Assembly: GCF_000003855.2 (NCBI RefSeq)
Contig: NW_003101668.1
Coordinates: 601,745 to 614,281, forward strand
DNA length: 12,537 bases
Direction: 5' to 3'
From: Blastomyces gilchristii SLH14081
Taxonomy: Eukaryota; Ascomycota; Eurotiomycetes; Onygenales; Ajellomycetaceae
The notes under the pieces were generated by a model. It did not search any database, had not been told where the DNA came from, and was given only the letters and a program-made list of their open reading frames with translations. Shown here one piece after another: positions 1 through 8,730 of the stretch. Positions within the stretch are counted from its first letter, which is position 1, and every line of letters starts with the position of its first letter. A program made the translations under genes and the position numbers.

Positions 1-116
1 GTCTAGTCTCTCACTTCTTCTATCTCTGTTTCTATAACTCTTACCCTGCTACTCTACTCTCTCTGCTTCTGCTGTCTCTGCTTTCATTATCAGCTCTTCT
101 CATTTCAAGAAGATAT

Positions 117-1230
117 TGTATAGACTTAATAAATTATATTTTTCAGTATATATACTTCTACTCTTCTTATTAACTTCTAAAACAATTTATTATATAAAAA
201 CTGTATATAATATAACTATCTGAAGCTCAGTCACAGACATTAATTATTATATTTATTTTAAATATTTATAATAAGATAATTATTTATTTATATCAGAGAA
301 TCACTCTCTCTCTTAACAGTATTAAAATTATAAGTCTTTTTCTTTTTCATCTTTTCTTTCTGACACTGATTTTTCTATTCTTAGAGAAAATCATTATGAG
401 TTTTATTATATATAAAGTTATAATATTCACAGATACTAAGAAACTTTTTATAATTATTAAATTCAATATTATAGATATATTCACTCTGATAAATATCTTC
501 AGAATAATTAATCTGTATCAGTCTATTCTCTGATATTTATCATCTGACTTCATGATACAGACAAAGAATATCTGTGTTTTCAGAAACAGAAATACAGATA
601 TTATACTTTTTTACACTTATAGATATGAGACTTATATATCTTGTCTGAAATGTTATTATGAGAATAAGCTGTTCATATACTGTATTCTGCTTTTTGTATT
701 TCTCTGTATCTCTCTCTCTCTTTCTGAGAAGCCTTATACATGTTGTAATTATATATACAATTCTAAGAGCAGTAGATGTTTATTCAGTAATTATTATTTC
801 TGCTTTTACAGTTTTATACACTAATAATAGTTCTTAGTTACTTCAGCATCAGAGATCATTTTAATCAAAGATGATAATATTATCAAGACTATCTTCTTTC
901 ACTTTTAAGCTTCTCTTATTACTTTCTCTCTTTTCTCTGTAGAGAAGATTGTGTGTATACTGAGTTATAAATATTCAGTTTCAGATGACTCTTATTATTA
1001 TTCATTCAGTTCTATACTCTCTTCTTCTTTTATTTCTTTCATCTTCACTCTCTCTGTCTTGACTTCTGATTCTGCAGATCTCACACTCTTCTTCAATTTT
1101 TCTACACACAGATATACACATTTCTATATTGATATTTCAGTCAATCTTGTAATAAATGACATTAATGTCATACACAGAGCAGTAAAGGAATTGAAGACAT
1201 GTGTAATATTGTTATAAGAGCAGCTTTACA
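117..1230 (-). repeat. possible 3' LTR of the gypsy element (tentative)
   Basis: Reading the minus strand downstream of pol, a short purine run (AAGGG, 1231-1236) is followed by TGTAAAGC starting at 1230. This resembles a polypurine tract abutting an LTR that begins with TGTA. A matching inverted terminus, TACA, occurs at 117-120. That would give a 1.1-kb LTR, long for a fungal Ty3/gypsy element. The partner LTR would lie beyond 12537, so no repeat can be compared inside the window. TGTA and TACA are common in AT-rich DNA, so this is only a candidate. Confidence 0.15.
1156..1171. repeat. 16-bp perfect palindrome
   Basis: ATGACATTAATGTCAT equals its own reverse complement. It lies in the gene-free left flank, inside the tentative LTR. 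It could be a protein-binding dyad or a chance product of AT-rich sequence; nothing nearby decides this. Confidence 0.5.
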
Positions 1231-1739
1231 GCCCTTGAATCTCTTGCAGATCTCAAGTTTTGAGATTTTCTTTATTTTTAGCATTTTTTCAGATAATATG
1301 GTATTGAAAATAGATTAAACATGTGACATATGAAAATGAATGAGATATATATAATAATATTTATCTTTTTACAGCTGACTCTTACAGTTAGTAATTAATT
1401 TATTATCTCTTCTCTTTTCTTATACTTTTTCTTTGTCTGCTAGCTACTACTCTTATACAATCTCTATATAGTACAGTGTTCAGTGACTAGATTCAGCAGC
1501 TTTCATCTTTTATAATTCTGTCTCATACATTATACTGTCTCTCTTCATTCACTCAGATCACTACAGTGAATAACTTATTAAAACTAATCTCATCTGATCT
1601 CTGAGCATTCTCAGAGATTAAAATAACTTAGTCTCACACATCTGCAGATGTTTCAGATGATTCATTCTCTGTTATCTCTGTAATTAAACTGATATAAACA
1701 GTTAAATTCAATTCTGAATTTCTTTTTCTTCTGCAATCT

Positions 1740-2035
1740 GACTCATATACAAGTCTACTACTTTGAGACTGCTCTTTATTATATTACATCTACTGTCTGC
1801 AGCACATTATTATATGATCAGCTACAGTCTCATTACTTATTAAAGCATGATATTCATCTGATTTCTTTATTACTTCTTATTCTTTTCTTATAATTATGAA
1901 AAGATCAGAATAAGTGAGATCATCTAATTTATAAGTGTCTATAATTTCTCTTACTTTGTGAAACTTTTCAATTATAAGTCTCTTCTTTTTCAATACTGAT
2001 AATAGTGCTGCAGATGATTATAATTCACTCAGGTC
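1740..2035 (-). pseudogene. gypsy Pol C-terminal tail, degenerate
   Basis: Directly after the integrase C-terminal domain, the same minus frame continues past a stop at 2036-2038 with recognisably protein-like sequence. It has LSEL-stop-SS near 2015-2034, then a basic patch (LKKRRL), then a Leu/Tyr/Asp-rich stretch (DDLTYSDLF near 1920). From memory, acidic/basic tails of this kind follow the integrase in some fungal Ty3/gypsy polyproteins; that is recollection, not a search. Stops replace probable Trp or Gln codons (for example at 2018-2020). Below about 1850 the similarity fades into Ser/Glu-rich low complexity, so the lower boundary is approximate. Function is unknown, and it may simply be the end of the polyprotein. 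Confidence 0.5.
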
Positions 2036-2450
2036 TTACATCTTTACTTTTATAAGATATAAATCATTTATTAAGTTGTATAAGACTCATCTCTCTGATT
2101 TCTTCAATGCATATATTCTCAGAGAATGTGATTTGAGTATTTTATAGAGCTCAAATCATCTAGATTGAAACTTCTCAGAACTCTCATTGTATATAAGAAC
2201 TCATGTTTTCATCTTAAGACTTAATTTCTTAACTAGTGAGTCTCATATTCTTTTTGATTGAATTGCTTAATTCAGGAGTAACTTATTAGCTTTTGCATGT
2301 GCATGGCTAATCTCTTTCAATCTTGATTTCATGTTTATAACTGCTGTATTCACAACTATTGTATCTACAACTATTATTTCTGCTGTATTCACAACTGATG
2401 CATTCATAATCACTGTTTTCTTTCTCATCTTTTCTAAAGCATTCTTCAAA
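2036..2450 (-). pseudogene. pol: gypsy integrase C-terminal domain, broken
   Basis: The minus frame ending at the stop 2036-2038 carries the linker and C-terminal domain that follow the integrase core in fungal Ty3/gypsy elements. There is a helical segment SRLKEISHAHAKANKLLLN (stop at 2267-2269). Then come a basic stretch (AIQSKRI) and the SH3-like/GPY-type DNA-binding module, read as VLIYNESSEKFQSR-stop-FELYKILKSH, then YALKK and YNLINDLYLIK. In this module W-V-L and W-F-x-x-Y are the usual signature. Here both Trp codons are TGA, and the expected Gly-Pro of GPY reads Glu-Leu. The frame differs from that of the integrase core upstream, so an indel lies near 2430-2450. Role when intact: cDNA integration, target and DNA binding. 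Confidence 0.85.
2342..2396 (-). repeat. short direct repeat in the integrase linker
   Basis: The 16-mer TGCTGTATTCACAACT occurs at 2342-2357 and again at 2381-2396, a period of 39 nt or 13 codons. It encodes a repeated VVNTA motif in the minus-strand reading. It sits where the frame changes between integrase core and C-terminal domain, so a small in-frame tandem duplication or slippage product is likely. Confidence 0.7.
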
Positions 2451-2972
2451 GTTCAGAATGCATGAATGCAATTCATACAACAGATAGAATAGTGAACACT
2501 TGAAGACTGCATACTGTCAAATCTGTGTGACTAATAGTTTCTGTTCAAGATATTCATCTCATAGTCTCATAGACTTACTCACTAGATATTTCATCAGCAT
2601 GTTGTTCAAGATTTCATTTAAGTGTTTCACTTTTCTATTTATCTGTGAGTGATATAACATTGTTCTATAATGTCTTATCTGTAACTGACTTATGAAATGC
2701 CTCATCACTTCTTCTACAAGGTTCACATCATTATCAGTTAGAATCTCATACAGCATTTCATAGTTGATATAGATCTCATTATGTAGAAACTTCATCATCA
2801 TCTTCTCTGTCACTTCTGAAACTGCTTTTATGACTGATCAGTCAGTAGTGTAGTCAATAGCAGTGATTATTCAATAATTTTCATTTAATATTCACAGTAA
2901 TATGTCTATGAGGTTCACTTCTCATCATTTAAACAGTTGTATCATACATTCTATCTGATGTTGTACTTTCTC
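2451..2972 (-). pseudogene. pol: gypsy integrase catalytic core (rve), 3' half of the split gene
   Basis: On the minus strand the retroviral-type integrase core is readable from the LINE junction downward. The first catalytic Asp is in IDYTTD (GAC at 2853-2855). The second is in LTDNDVNL (GAT at 2734-2736), where the usual Gly of SDNG has become Asp. The block usually reading GKVERLN reads RKVKHLN, so the catalytic Glu is now Lys (2625-2627), with Gly to Arg and Arg to His beside it, all G-to-A changes. LLYEL follows near 2480. Trp codons around the first Asp are TGA. When intact this domain cuts and joins cDNA ends to the chromosome. The gene is interrupted at 2972 by the LINE; its zinc-binding N-terminus is at 9021-9480. 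Confidence 0.93.
2961..2972. repeat. LINE target-site duplication, left copy
   Basis: TTGTACTTTCTC at 2961-2972 recurs at 9020-9031, exactly outside the LINE's AAT-repeat tail. The first T of the right copy could also belong to the tail, so the duplication is 11 or 12 bp. This is typical of target-primed reverse transcription. Confidence 0.92.
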
Positions 2973-3390
2973 CAAAACTAGTGAGCATAAATGTGAAACA
3001 TGCTCAAAAAGAGGTGAAATATGTCAACTCACTCTGCTTAAATACTCTAATTGCAAAGAAAAACATGCATCTAGCTCAAAAGAATGTATGTTTACTTCAA
3101 GAACTCAAAAGAACTGAAGAAAAGATGAAGCTCAAAGTAAATCTAGAACTGAAGAGAATAGTCAAGTCAGTAAACTCACAACTACAAGCTTAAAAAGAAG
3201 AAACTCTCAACTATCTAAATCTTCAAACTTCAATTCTCAAGCTAAATGTAAACAGAATTTGAATTCTCAAACTTCTGTTAAGATTAGAGAATTGAGAAAT
3301 GACTCTGATAATAAACTAGATATAATGCAAGCAGTTGAGATTTCTACTTTTCAGAATAGTTATAATCTACTATCTGATAATAGTGATTAG
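2973..3390 (+). pseudogene. LINE ORF1 C-terminal remnant (coiled coil), truncated and frameshifted
   Basis: From the left LINE boundary a frame reads through 3190 with a Lys/Glu/Leu-rich, heptad-like stretch (LIAKKNMHLAQKN, LLQELKRTEEK), probably a coiled coil. A CVNSL-like segment just before it could be the remains of a Cys motif. It stops at 3191-3193. A second frame, overlapping from about 3120, continues with a polar Ser/Asn/Gln-rich tail (including LRNDSDNKLD) and ends at TAG 3388-3390. The simplest reading is one C-terminal ORF1 piece with an indel at about 3110-3190. LINE ORF1 products bind the element RNA, often through coiled coils and zinc knuckles. No start codon context supports 2981 as a true start, because the gene is cut at the 5' end of the insertion. 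Confidence 0.55.
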
Positions 3391-3464
3391 ATTCTACTCT
3401 ACTCTCTTTTAGTATAAATATACAACAAAAACAATAAAAAAAGTTTAAAAACTCTTCAAAAATC

Positions 3465-4860
3465 ACATTTATTCAAGATAATGTGAATAGAAACTCAAAT
3501 TGCATTTATTCTTATCTTCAAATTGCATTTGAATAAAAAGTTGATTTTATACTGCTTCAGAAGCCGAATTTTGATACTGAGTAAAACTATGTTATTTCTC
3601 ATTCAAGCTACTACTGCTTTCTATCTCAAAAGTCTGAGATAAAGTAAAGAGTAGTGATCTATAAAAGAAAGAGATCAAGATATCAATTTAATCTAAGATT
3701 TAATATCATGTCTGACTCTGATATTCTGGTGAGTGATATTATAGATAAAGAGAATAAGTTTGATACTATACAGCTCATAAATATCTATAATAAAAAGTCA
3801 TTGAAGAAAAATAATAATATCTGAATAATTAATAGAGGATTTCTGAACATAACTTCATTAAGAAACTCTATAATTACAGAAGATTTCAATGCACATCATC
3901 TCTGATGAAATTCAGAATGCAAAAGAGCAGTAAGAGCTGATAATTGAATTAAATAGATCTTTGAGCATTCAATAGATTTAGTTAACAAGTCTGATCAATA
4001 AACATTCTTTAGAAAAGGCATGAAGCAGAAATCTATTATAGATCTAATTTTCATGTCACAAAATCTAATAGAACAAAGACTTGTAAACTGATTTATTGAT
4101 TCAAATGAGACATCAGAATCAGGTTATAAGATTATTCAATTTGATATTGAAATGAGTAAAGAATAAATGAGTGAAAATCCTCTTCTCTCTAATCAGTTTA
4201 ACTTTGAAAAAGCTGATTGAAAGGCAGTTGAAGAAAGTATAAAACTGTTAAAATCTGAAAGACAGAGTGAGCTATATTGAAATCCTGGTCAAGATATCTC
4301 AAATGAAATACTTAAGAATAGAGTAAAGCTCATTACATCTATTATTCTAACAAGTGTTAAAGATAATATTTCAAAGAGAAAGTCTTCTGAGTATTCAAAA
4401 CCTTGATAAAATGAGAATATCATATCTAAAAGAAAATAATTAGCTACTGCTAGAACAGATTGAAAGAATGATGTAATTTCTGATAAAGAGTTCAAAGCTG
4501 TCAGAAATGAATATTTTTCAGATATTAAAAGAGCTAAAACAGACTGCTGAAATAAATTTCTTGAAGAAGCATAAGAAAAGAAAGTTTTTAAAGCTTTTAA
4601 CTATACTAAAACAAGAAATGTAGCAAAGCTTTCAGTCTTAGAATATGAGTTTCAGAATGAATCATATACAGCAAACTCTTTTAAGAAAAAATGTCAAGCT
4701 TTTATAAGAACTCTCTTTCAAAACTCATCAGATTCAGATTCAGAGGAAGAGAATATATCACTTCTTAACTATATTAATAAAAATGACTCAGAATGACCTG
4801 ATCTTACACAAGATGAATTAGAGTCAGCTATCTTCTCAAGTTCAGTTAAAACAGTTGCAG
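3465..4860 (+). pseudogene. LINE ORF2 N-terminal part: apurinic-type endonuclease and linker, broken
   Basis: One frame (codons at positions divisible by 3) reads from about 3465. The first strand has FIQDNVNRNS, the usual Q-x-N-x-N-R start of the endonuclease. VDFILLQKPNF follows, where the catalytic Glu of LLQEP is Lys (3561-3563). Then come INIYN near 3780, the active-site DFNAHH (Asp 3882-3884) followed by two TGA codons where two Trp are expected, and SGYKII where S-D-H is usual, so the catalytic His is Tyr (4125-4127). The enzyme nicks target DNA to prime reverse transcription. After about 4170 the linker to the RT runs on, with a clear stretch DLTQDELESAI near 4801-4830. The frame fails at about 4863. 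Confidence 0.92.
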
Positions 4861-7380
4861 GGCTGATTCAATTAATCACTTGATTATTCAAAAAACATAC
4901 TTCTACTTAAAAAATAAGTATTTTGAGCTCTTTTTCAATCTCTTGAAAAATGAATATCATTCTGAATGCTGAAGAGAAGTCACTGAAGTGATTCTTGTAA
5001 AACCTAGTAGAAAAACTTCAATTTTTAAGTCATATAGAGTAATATCTCTATTGAACTGTCTAGAAAAGGTTTTAGAAAAGATAATAGCTACTCAACTATC
5101 TTTTATAAGCTCTATTAGTACTTCTCTTTTATTCAGTGAATAAATGAGAGATAGAAAACAATGTTCTGCATTTGACACTGTTCTCTCAGTTATTCATGAT
5201 ATTCAAATAGCAAAGTATAAAGATCTGGTCTTAACTGCAGTTTTTATTGATATAAAAGAAGTATTTGATTATGTTTCAAAGTCAAAGTTAATTCAGACTT
5301 TGAAGATATTAAAACTGTCACTTTCTCTAATAAAATAAGTTAACTATTTTATATTTAAAATAATCATACAACTTTTCTTTGATGGAATGAAATAAGACAA
5401 GACTGAGATAAAAATAGAAGTACTGTAAGAATCTTCAATCTCACTCATTTTATTTGCAATATACACTGCATATCTATTCAAAAATAGAAATATGATAATA
5501 GTGTAATCTCTGAGTTATGTGAATGATATTAATCTAGTCTATAGCTTAAAAACTATCAAAGAGAATTTGAAAGTAATTGAAAAAGCTGCAAAGAAAATCT
5601 TTGTTAGAGTAGATATCAATTAAATTCAATTTAATATAAATAAAACTGAGTCAATTCATTTCTTTTCTAGATTCAATGAGAAAGAACTATCTCTAACTCT
5701 TTTAAATAGAGAGATTAAACTCAGTCTAAATATCAAATGATTAGAAGTATGATTAAACTTCAAGTTAAATTTTAAATATCACATTTAACAAAGAACTGTC
5801 AAGACAGAAAGACTATTAAATAATATAATCAGACTATTAAATACAGAGAGAGATCTATTCTTCCAGGCTATGAGACAGTTATATATAGTCTGTATTATCT
5901 CAGTAGCTGATTATGAAGTTCAAGTTTGATGAAATAATCAAGAGAATTTCACTGAACTCTTTCAAAGTCTGCAAAACAGAGTTTTGAGAAGAATTCTGAA
6001 AGCATTCAAATCATCTTCTATTAAAGTAATGAAAATTGAAGCTTCAATTCTTCCTTCTACAATTAGATTTGAACAGATCTGTATAAATTATACTCTGAGA
6101 GTTATAAAGATGAGCTCAAATTATATAATCAGAGAAAGAGTCTCTTCTTCATTTTCATTAATTAACTCTGGAAATGAACTGGATTGAAATAGATTTCTTG
6201 ATTGAAATGAAAATAATTCTTCAAAGAAAATGTCTTCTCAACTGTACAGAATATGCTCACTGATTAAAAATCAATTTTCTTCATTAAATATTGAAAAAGT
6301 TGATCATGAGAAGATATCTCTCTGAAGAGAAAAGCTTGAATCTCTTATAGACTTATAAATAAGTGAACTATCTAAGAAGAAAGAATATAAACAGCATTTG
6401 AAGAGAATTTCTGCAATTAATATAGAAGACTCTATTCTGATTTATTCAGATGACTTCAAAAATGAGAATTTGAATAGATTAGACACAGATATTACTTATA
6501 CTGAAGATAATATTAATTTTATCTCAGACTTCTGAAATTTAGACTGTGAATCTAAAGTCTTTGATACTGAACTATTTGCAATAGTGAAAGCTTTCAAACT
6601 TATTAAAATAAAATCTTATAAAAGAGGAAATAGTTTAAAAGAGATATGAATATTCTCTGATAGTCAAGCTGCTTTAAAAAGACTTAGAAATAGTCAGATT
6701 TATAATAATCAAATGAATCTTCAACTGATCTTAAACTCTGATTTAAAAATTCAAAAGAGAAGAATATCAAAGCTGATAATTCATCTGCACTAAGTTTCTA
6801 GTCATATAAATATTTATGACAATGAAATAGCTGATTCAGCTGTAAAAAAGAGTTCAGAATTAAGCAGATCTATTCAAAAAATTATGTCCTAGTCTTTTAT
6901 AAAGAGAAAAATAAAAGAATCTTATTTAGACAAGTGAAATGAAAGCTGGCAGAAATAAAAGAAGAGTATACATTATTCAAGATTTGAAATAAAACTCAAG
7001 TGAAAATCCTGTTTAATTAAATATAGAAAGAAAATAATCTCATCTATAATACAGCTGAAACTAGAATATGACTATTTTAAATCTTATATACAAAGATTTG
7101 ATGATAGATTTAATTTAATAGAATGCTCATTCTACAATGTAAATGAGAATTCTAAGTATATTATAATACACTGTGTATTATACAATAGTCTCAGAGTCAG
7201 ATTGAAAGAGAAGTATAATTTAAATTAATTAAATATAAGATTCTTATTCTCAACTGAGACAGGAATTAAATACTTAATAGACTTTCTATCAGAAACTTAA
7301 GCAGTTATAAGAAAATAACTGAATTCAGAAATATCTGAATATGAAGAGAAGAAAATTAATCAGATATAATCTGTTAAAAC
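4861..7380 (+). pseudogene. LINE ORF2 C-terminal part: reverse transcriptase, RNase H and Cys/His motif, broken
   Basis: After a one-base loss near 4863 (reading AG then DSIN, where AGPDSI is expected) the frame is continuous to about 7375. RT blocks: SYRVISLLNCLEKVLEK (about 5032-5080), FIDIKEVFDYVSK (Asp near 5249), ESSISLILF near 5440, and the active site YVND at 5516-5527, where YADD or YVDD is usual. RNase H has apparently intact catalytic acids: Asp 6449-6451 (YSDDF), Glu 6569-6571 (DTELFAI), Asp 6659-6661 (FSDSQAAL) and Asp 6833-6835 (NEIAD). A C-x2-C-like/H-x4-C motif near 7124-7174 has its second Cys as Tyr. More than twenty probable Trp positions are TGA. RT and RNase H make cDNA and remove the RNA template. 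Confidence 0.95.
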
Positions 7381-7479
7381 AGTTATATACTATCTTTTAA
7401 TAATTTGTTTTATTACAGTCTCTCTTTACTTTATCTTTTTCTTTTAATTCTTTTCTATCTATCTATTTAGTGTGTCTAT
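7381..7479 (+). other. LINE 3' untranslated region, part 1
   Basis: This is T-rich sequence after the last recognisable ORF2 codons, with CTATCTAT microrepeats at 7455-7466. It is split from its continuation (8756-9019) by the nested element. No gene is seen in it. Confidence 0.7.
7469..7479. repeat. target-site duplication of the nested element, left copy
   Basis: AGTGTGTCTAT at 7469-7479 recurs at 8745-8755. A preceding T is shared too but may belong to the AAT tail on the right. Joining 7479 to 8756 recreates the uninterrupted LINE 3' sequence, matching 8475-8500 within the nested element (one G/A difference in the duplicated site). Confidence 0.93.
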
Positions 7480-7560
7480 GCCAGCGTGGCCCAGTTGGTA
7501 AGACTGGTAACCAAGGCTGCACACATTAAAGGTGCATGGGTTCGAATCTCATCACTGGCA
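7480..7560 (+). promoter_or_regulatory. tRNA-like head with Pol III internal promoter (A and B boxes)
   Basis: This is an 81-nt tRNA-like sequence. The 5' GCCAGCG pairs with CACTGGC at the 3' end in six of seven positions, leaving one unpaired A. The T arm is near perfect: ATGGG/CTCAT around the loop TTCGAAT. The A box TGGCCCAGTTGG is at 7487-7498 and the B box GGTTCGAATCT at 7539-7549, both close to consensus. A TGCAC/GTGCA stem (7518-7522 with 7532-7536) has a 9-nt loop, so no normal 7-nt anticodon loop forms, and the D stem is irregular. I therefore read it as a tRNA-derived promoter rather than a working tRNA. The unit begins at its first base, as expected for Pol III initiation upstream of the A box. 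Confidence 0.85.
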
Positions 7561-7863
7561 TCTGTCACTTCTTACCCATGAAAGCCCTCATGTAATAGAG
7601 GCTGAGCTTAATTAGTAAGGCTTGATGTGAGATAGAACTCTCTACTGCAAGCCAAGTCACTAGTTAAGTGAGATTCTGTGAACACTTATCAGGGCCAGCA
7701 TGAGGTGTCAATGTCTCACTATTCTACTGTGCACCCGTCGAGGTTCTAACAATATAGAGCCAAGCCTAATGTAGTGATTATACACTACTTAAGTGAGTCT
7801 CTAACTAGGGCCATCATCAGAGCCTAGCTTCCTCTTAAATACAGAGAATGATTTTGAAAACCA

Positions 7864-7943
7864 CCTGCACTAGCAGGCCTAGATGTGTATCTAAGGCCCT
7901 AGGCAGGGCACTCTGATAGGCTAGAGCCTGCAAGCTCCCTGCC
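7864..7943 (+). other. cluster of perfect hairpins in the chimera body
   Basis: CCTGC/GCAGG with a 4-nt loop (7864-7877) is followed by GGCAGGG/CCCTGCC (7902-7908 with 7937-7943). The second encloses AGGC/GCCT (7918-7921 with 7926-7929). Such density suggests a folded RNA, or inverted-repeat remnants. Confidence 0.55.
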
Positions 7944-8103
7944 AAGCTCTAATACTGGCAGAGAGAACTGCAGTCATCAAGCCTATGATTAGTCTCTAAT
8001 ACAGAGTGAGGCCATGACAGCTGATTGATAGGCCTATGAGCATCTAATAAGGCCGAGATCAGCAACTGAAAGCTTGATGTGTACATCATCAAGTGAGCGG
8101 TGA

Positions 8104-8139
8104 CAGCCACTAACTAATACCCCTGGAAATTAGTGGCTG
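8104..8139 (+). other. 10-bp perfect stem-loop in the chimera body
   Basis: CAGCCACTAA at 8104-8113 pairs with TTAGTGGCTG at 8130-8139 across a 16-nt loop. An alternative inner pairing CTAAT/ATTAG (8114-8118 with 8129-8133) is also possible. Confidence 0.6.
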
Positions 8140-8666
8140 GCCTGAGAGAATGAACACGGTGGTCAATTAATTATAGGGGGTTAAATGTAATTAGCTTAAG
8201 ATGCATCCTGCGGGTGGCTAGCGCCTGTAGTCAATTAAATATGAGATTCTTATTCTCAACTGAGACAGGAATTAAATACTTAATAGACTTTCTATCAGAA
8301 ACTCAAGCAGCTATAAGAAAATGGCTAAATTCAGAATTATCTGAATATGAAGAGGAGGAAATCAACCAGATATAGTCTGTTAAAACAGCTATATACTATC
8401 TTTTAATAATTTGTTTTATTACAGTTTTTCTTTATTTTATCTTTTTCTTTCAATTTCTTTCTGTCTATCTATTTAATGTGTCTATCTTTAAGACTGTGTT
8501 CTCTTTTCCTTTATCATAATATTATCAAATAATTTCAAAGTATGAGATGATGTTAAAACACTGTAATTTGTAAACAGTTTTTATATTCTGAGCTGGAATT
8601 TTCTGATTTTACATATCTGAAATTGATGAATGTATAATAGTTAACTTTACAGATATAGAAAAAACC

Positions 8667-8687
8667 CTGAGAACTAAAAGTTCTCAG
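8667..8687 (+). promoter_or_regulatory. 3' stem-loop near the retrotransposon tail (chimera copy)
   Basis: CTGAGAACT and AGTTCTCAG form a perfect 9-bp stem with an AAA loop, about 43 nt before the AAT tail. LINEs with stringent template choice use a 3' stem-loop for RT recognition and share it with their SINEs; the role here is inferred from position. Confidence 0.6.
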
Positions 8688-8730
8688 ATAGATATCATAG
8701 TCTCTGACTGCATACATCTATAATTGAAGA

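Larger units (their letters stand above)
1..1740. other. AT-rich, gene-free flank; downstream end of the gypsy element, possibly containing its LTR
   Basis: I see no supportable gene here. The plus strand is strongly pyrimidine-rich (CT runs near 1-110, 700-720 and 1020-1080), which on the minus strand is the purine-rich sense typical of the adjoining gypsy element. Open frames on the plus strand (552-824, 951-1217) are low-complexity Ser/Phe/Tyr/Ile strings with no family resemblance and were not called. From about 1240 to 1740 the minus strand still gives Ser/Glu-rich, stop-broken translation that could be a degenerate Pol tail. A 16-bp perfect palindrome lies at 1156-1171. Possible LTR ends are listed separately. 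Confidence 0.6.
1740..2972 (-). mobile_element. Ty3/gypsy LTR retrotransposon relic, 3' part (integrase core to Pol end)
   Basis: This is the same element as 9021-12537, separated by the LINE. Continuity is shown by the 12-bp duplication and by an integrase that reads across the junction in one frame. The coding sequence ends around 1740, and a possible LTR follows. Confidence 0.93.
7227..7479 (+). repeat. LINE 3' segment, first copy (resident LINE)
   Basis: These 253 bp cover the ORF2 C-terminus and the start of the 3' untranslated region. They align without gaps to 8233-8485 inside the nested element. I count about 21 differences by eye, all but one transitions. In about 14 of them the LINE has the T or A state, including CAA to TAA and TGG to TAA, so this resident copy is the more heavily mutated one in this segment. 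Confidence 0.9.
7561..8232 (+). ncRNA. GC-richer, hairpin-rich body of the nested element (unrecognised)
   Basis: I do not recognise this sequence. It is clearly richer in G and C than everything around it. With the head it holds about nine CpGs, against one seen in the rest of the window, and GGCC and GG/CC pairs are frequent. No long open frame is present, so it is probably non-coding. Perfect hairpins include CCTGC-ACTA-GCAGG (7864-7877), GGCAGGG/CCCTGCC (7902-7908 with 7937-7943), CTTGATG/CATCAAG (7073 + 1000: 8073-8079 with 8087-8093) and CAGCCACTAA/TTAGTGGCTG (8104-8113 with 8130-8139). A TTTT at 7852-7855 could stop Pol III early. The boundary to mutated LINE sequence near 8233 is sharp. 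It might derive from a host non-coding RNA or a unique locus. Confidence 0.6.

Noticed and set aside
552..1217. Two plus-strand open frames (90 and 88 codons)
   Set aside because: They are low-complexity Ser/Phe/Tyr/Ile strings, antisense to the purine-rich strand, with no family resemblance or start context.
4289..4495. Minus-strand open frame inside the LINE
   Set aside because: It is antisense to well-recognised ORF2 linker sequence and has no independent support.
3465..7380. Alternative genetic code with TGA as Trp, which would open most of ORF2
   Set aside because: TAA and TAG stops, a frameshift and lost catalytic residues occur in the same frame, and the less mutated copy uses TGG where the resident LINE has TAA. 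Mutation explains it.
7480..7560. A functional tRNA gene
   Set aside because: Promoter boxes, T arm and acceptor are good, but the D stem is irregular and no 7-nt anticodon loop forms. The sequence is the exact 5' end of a retrotransposed unit.
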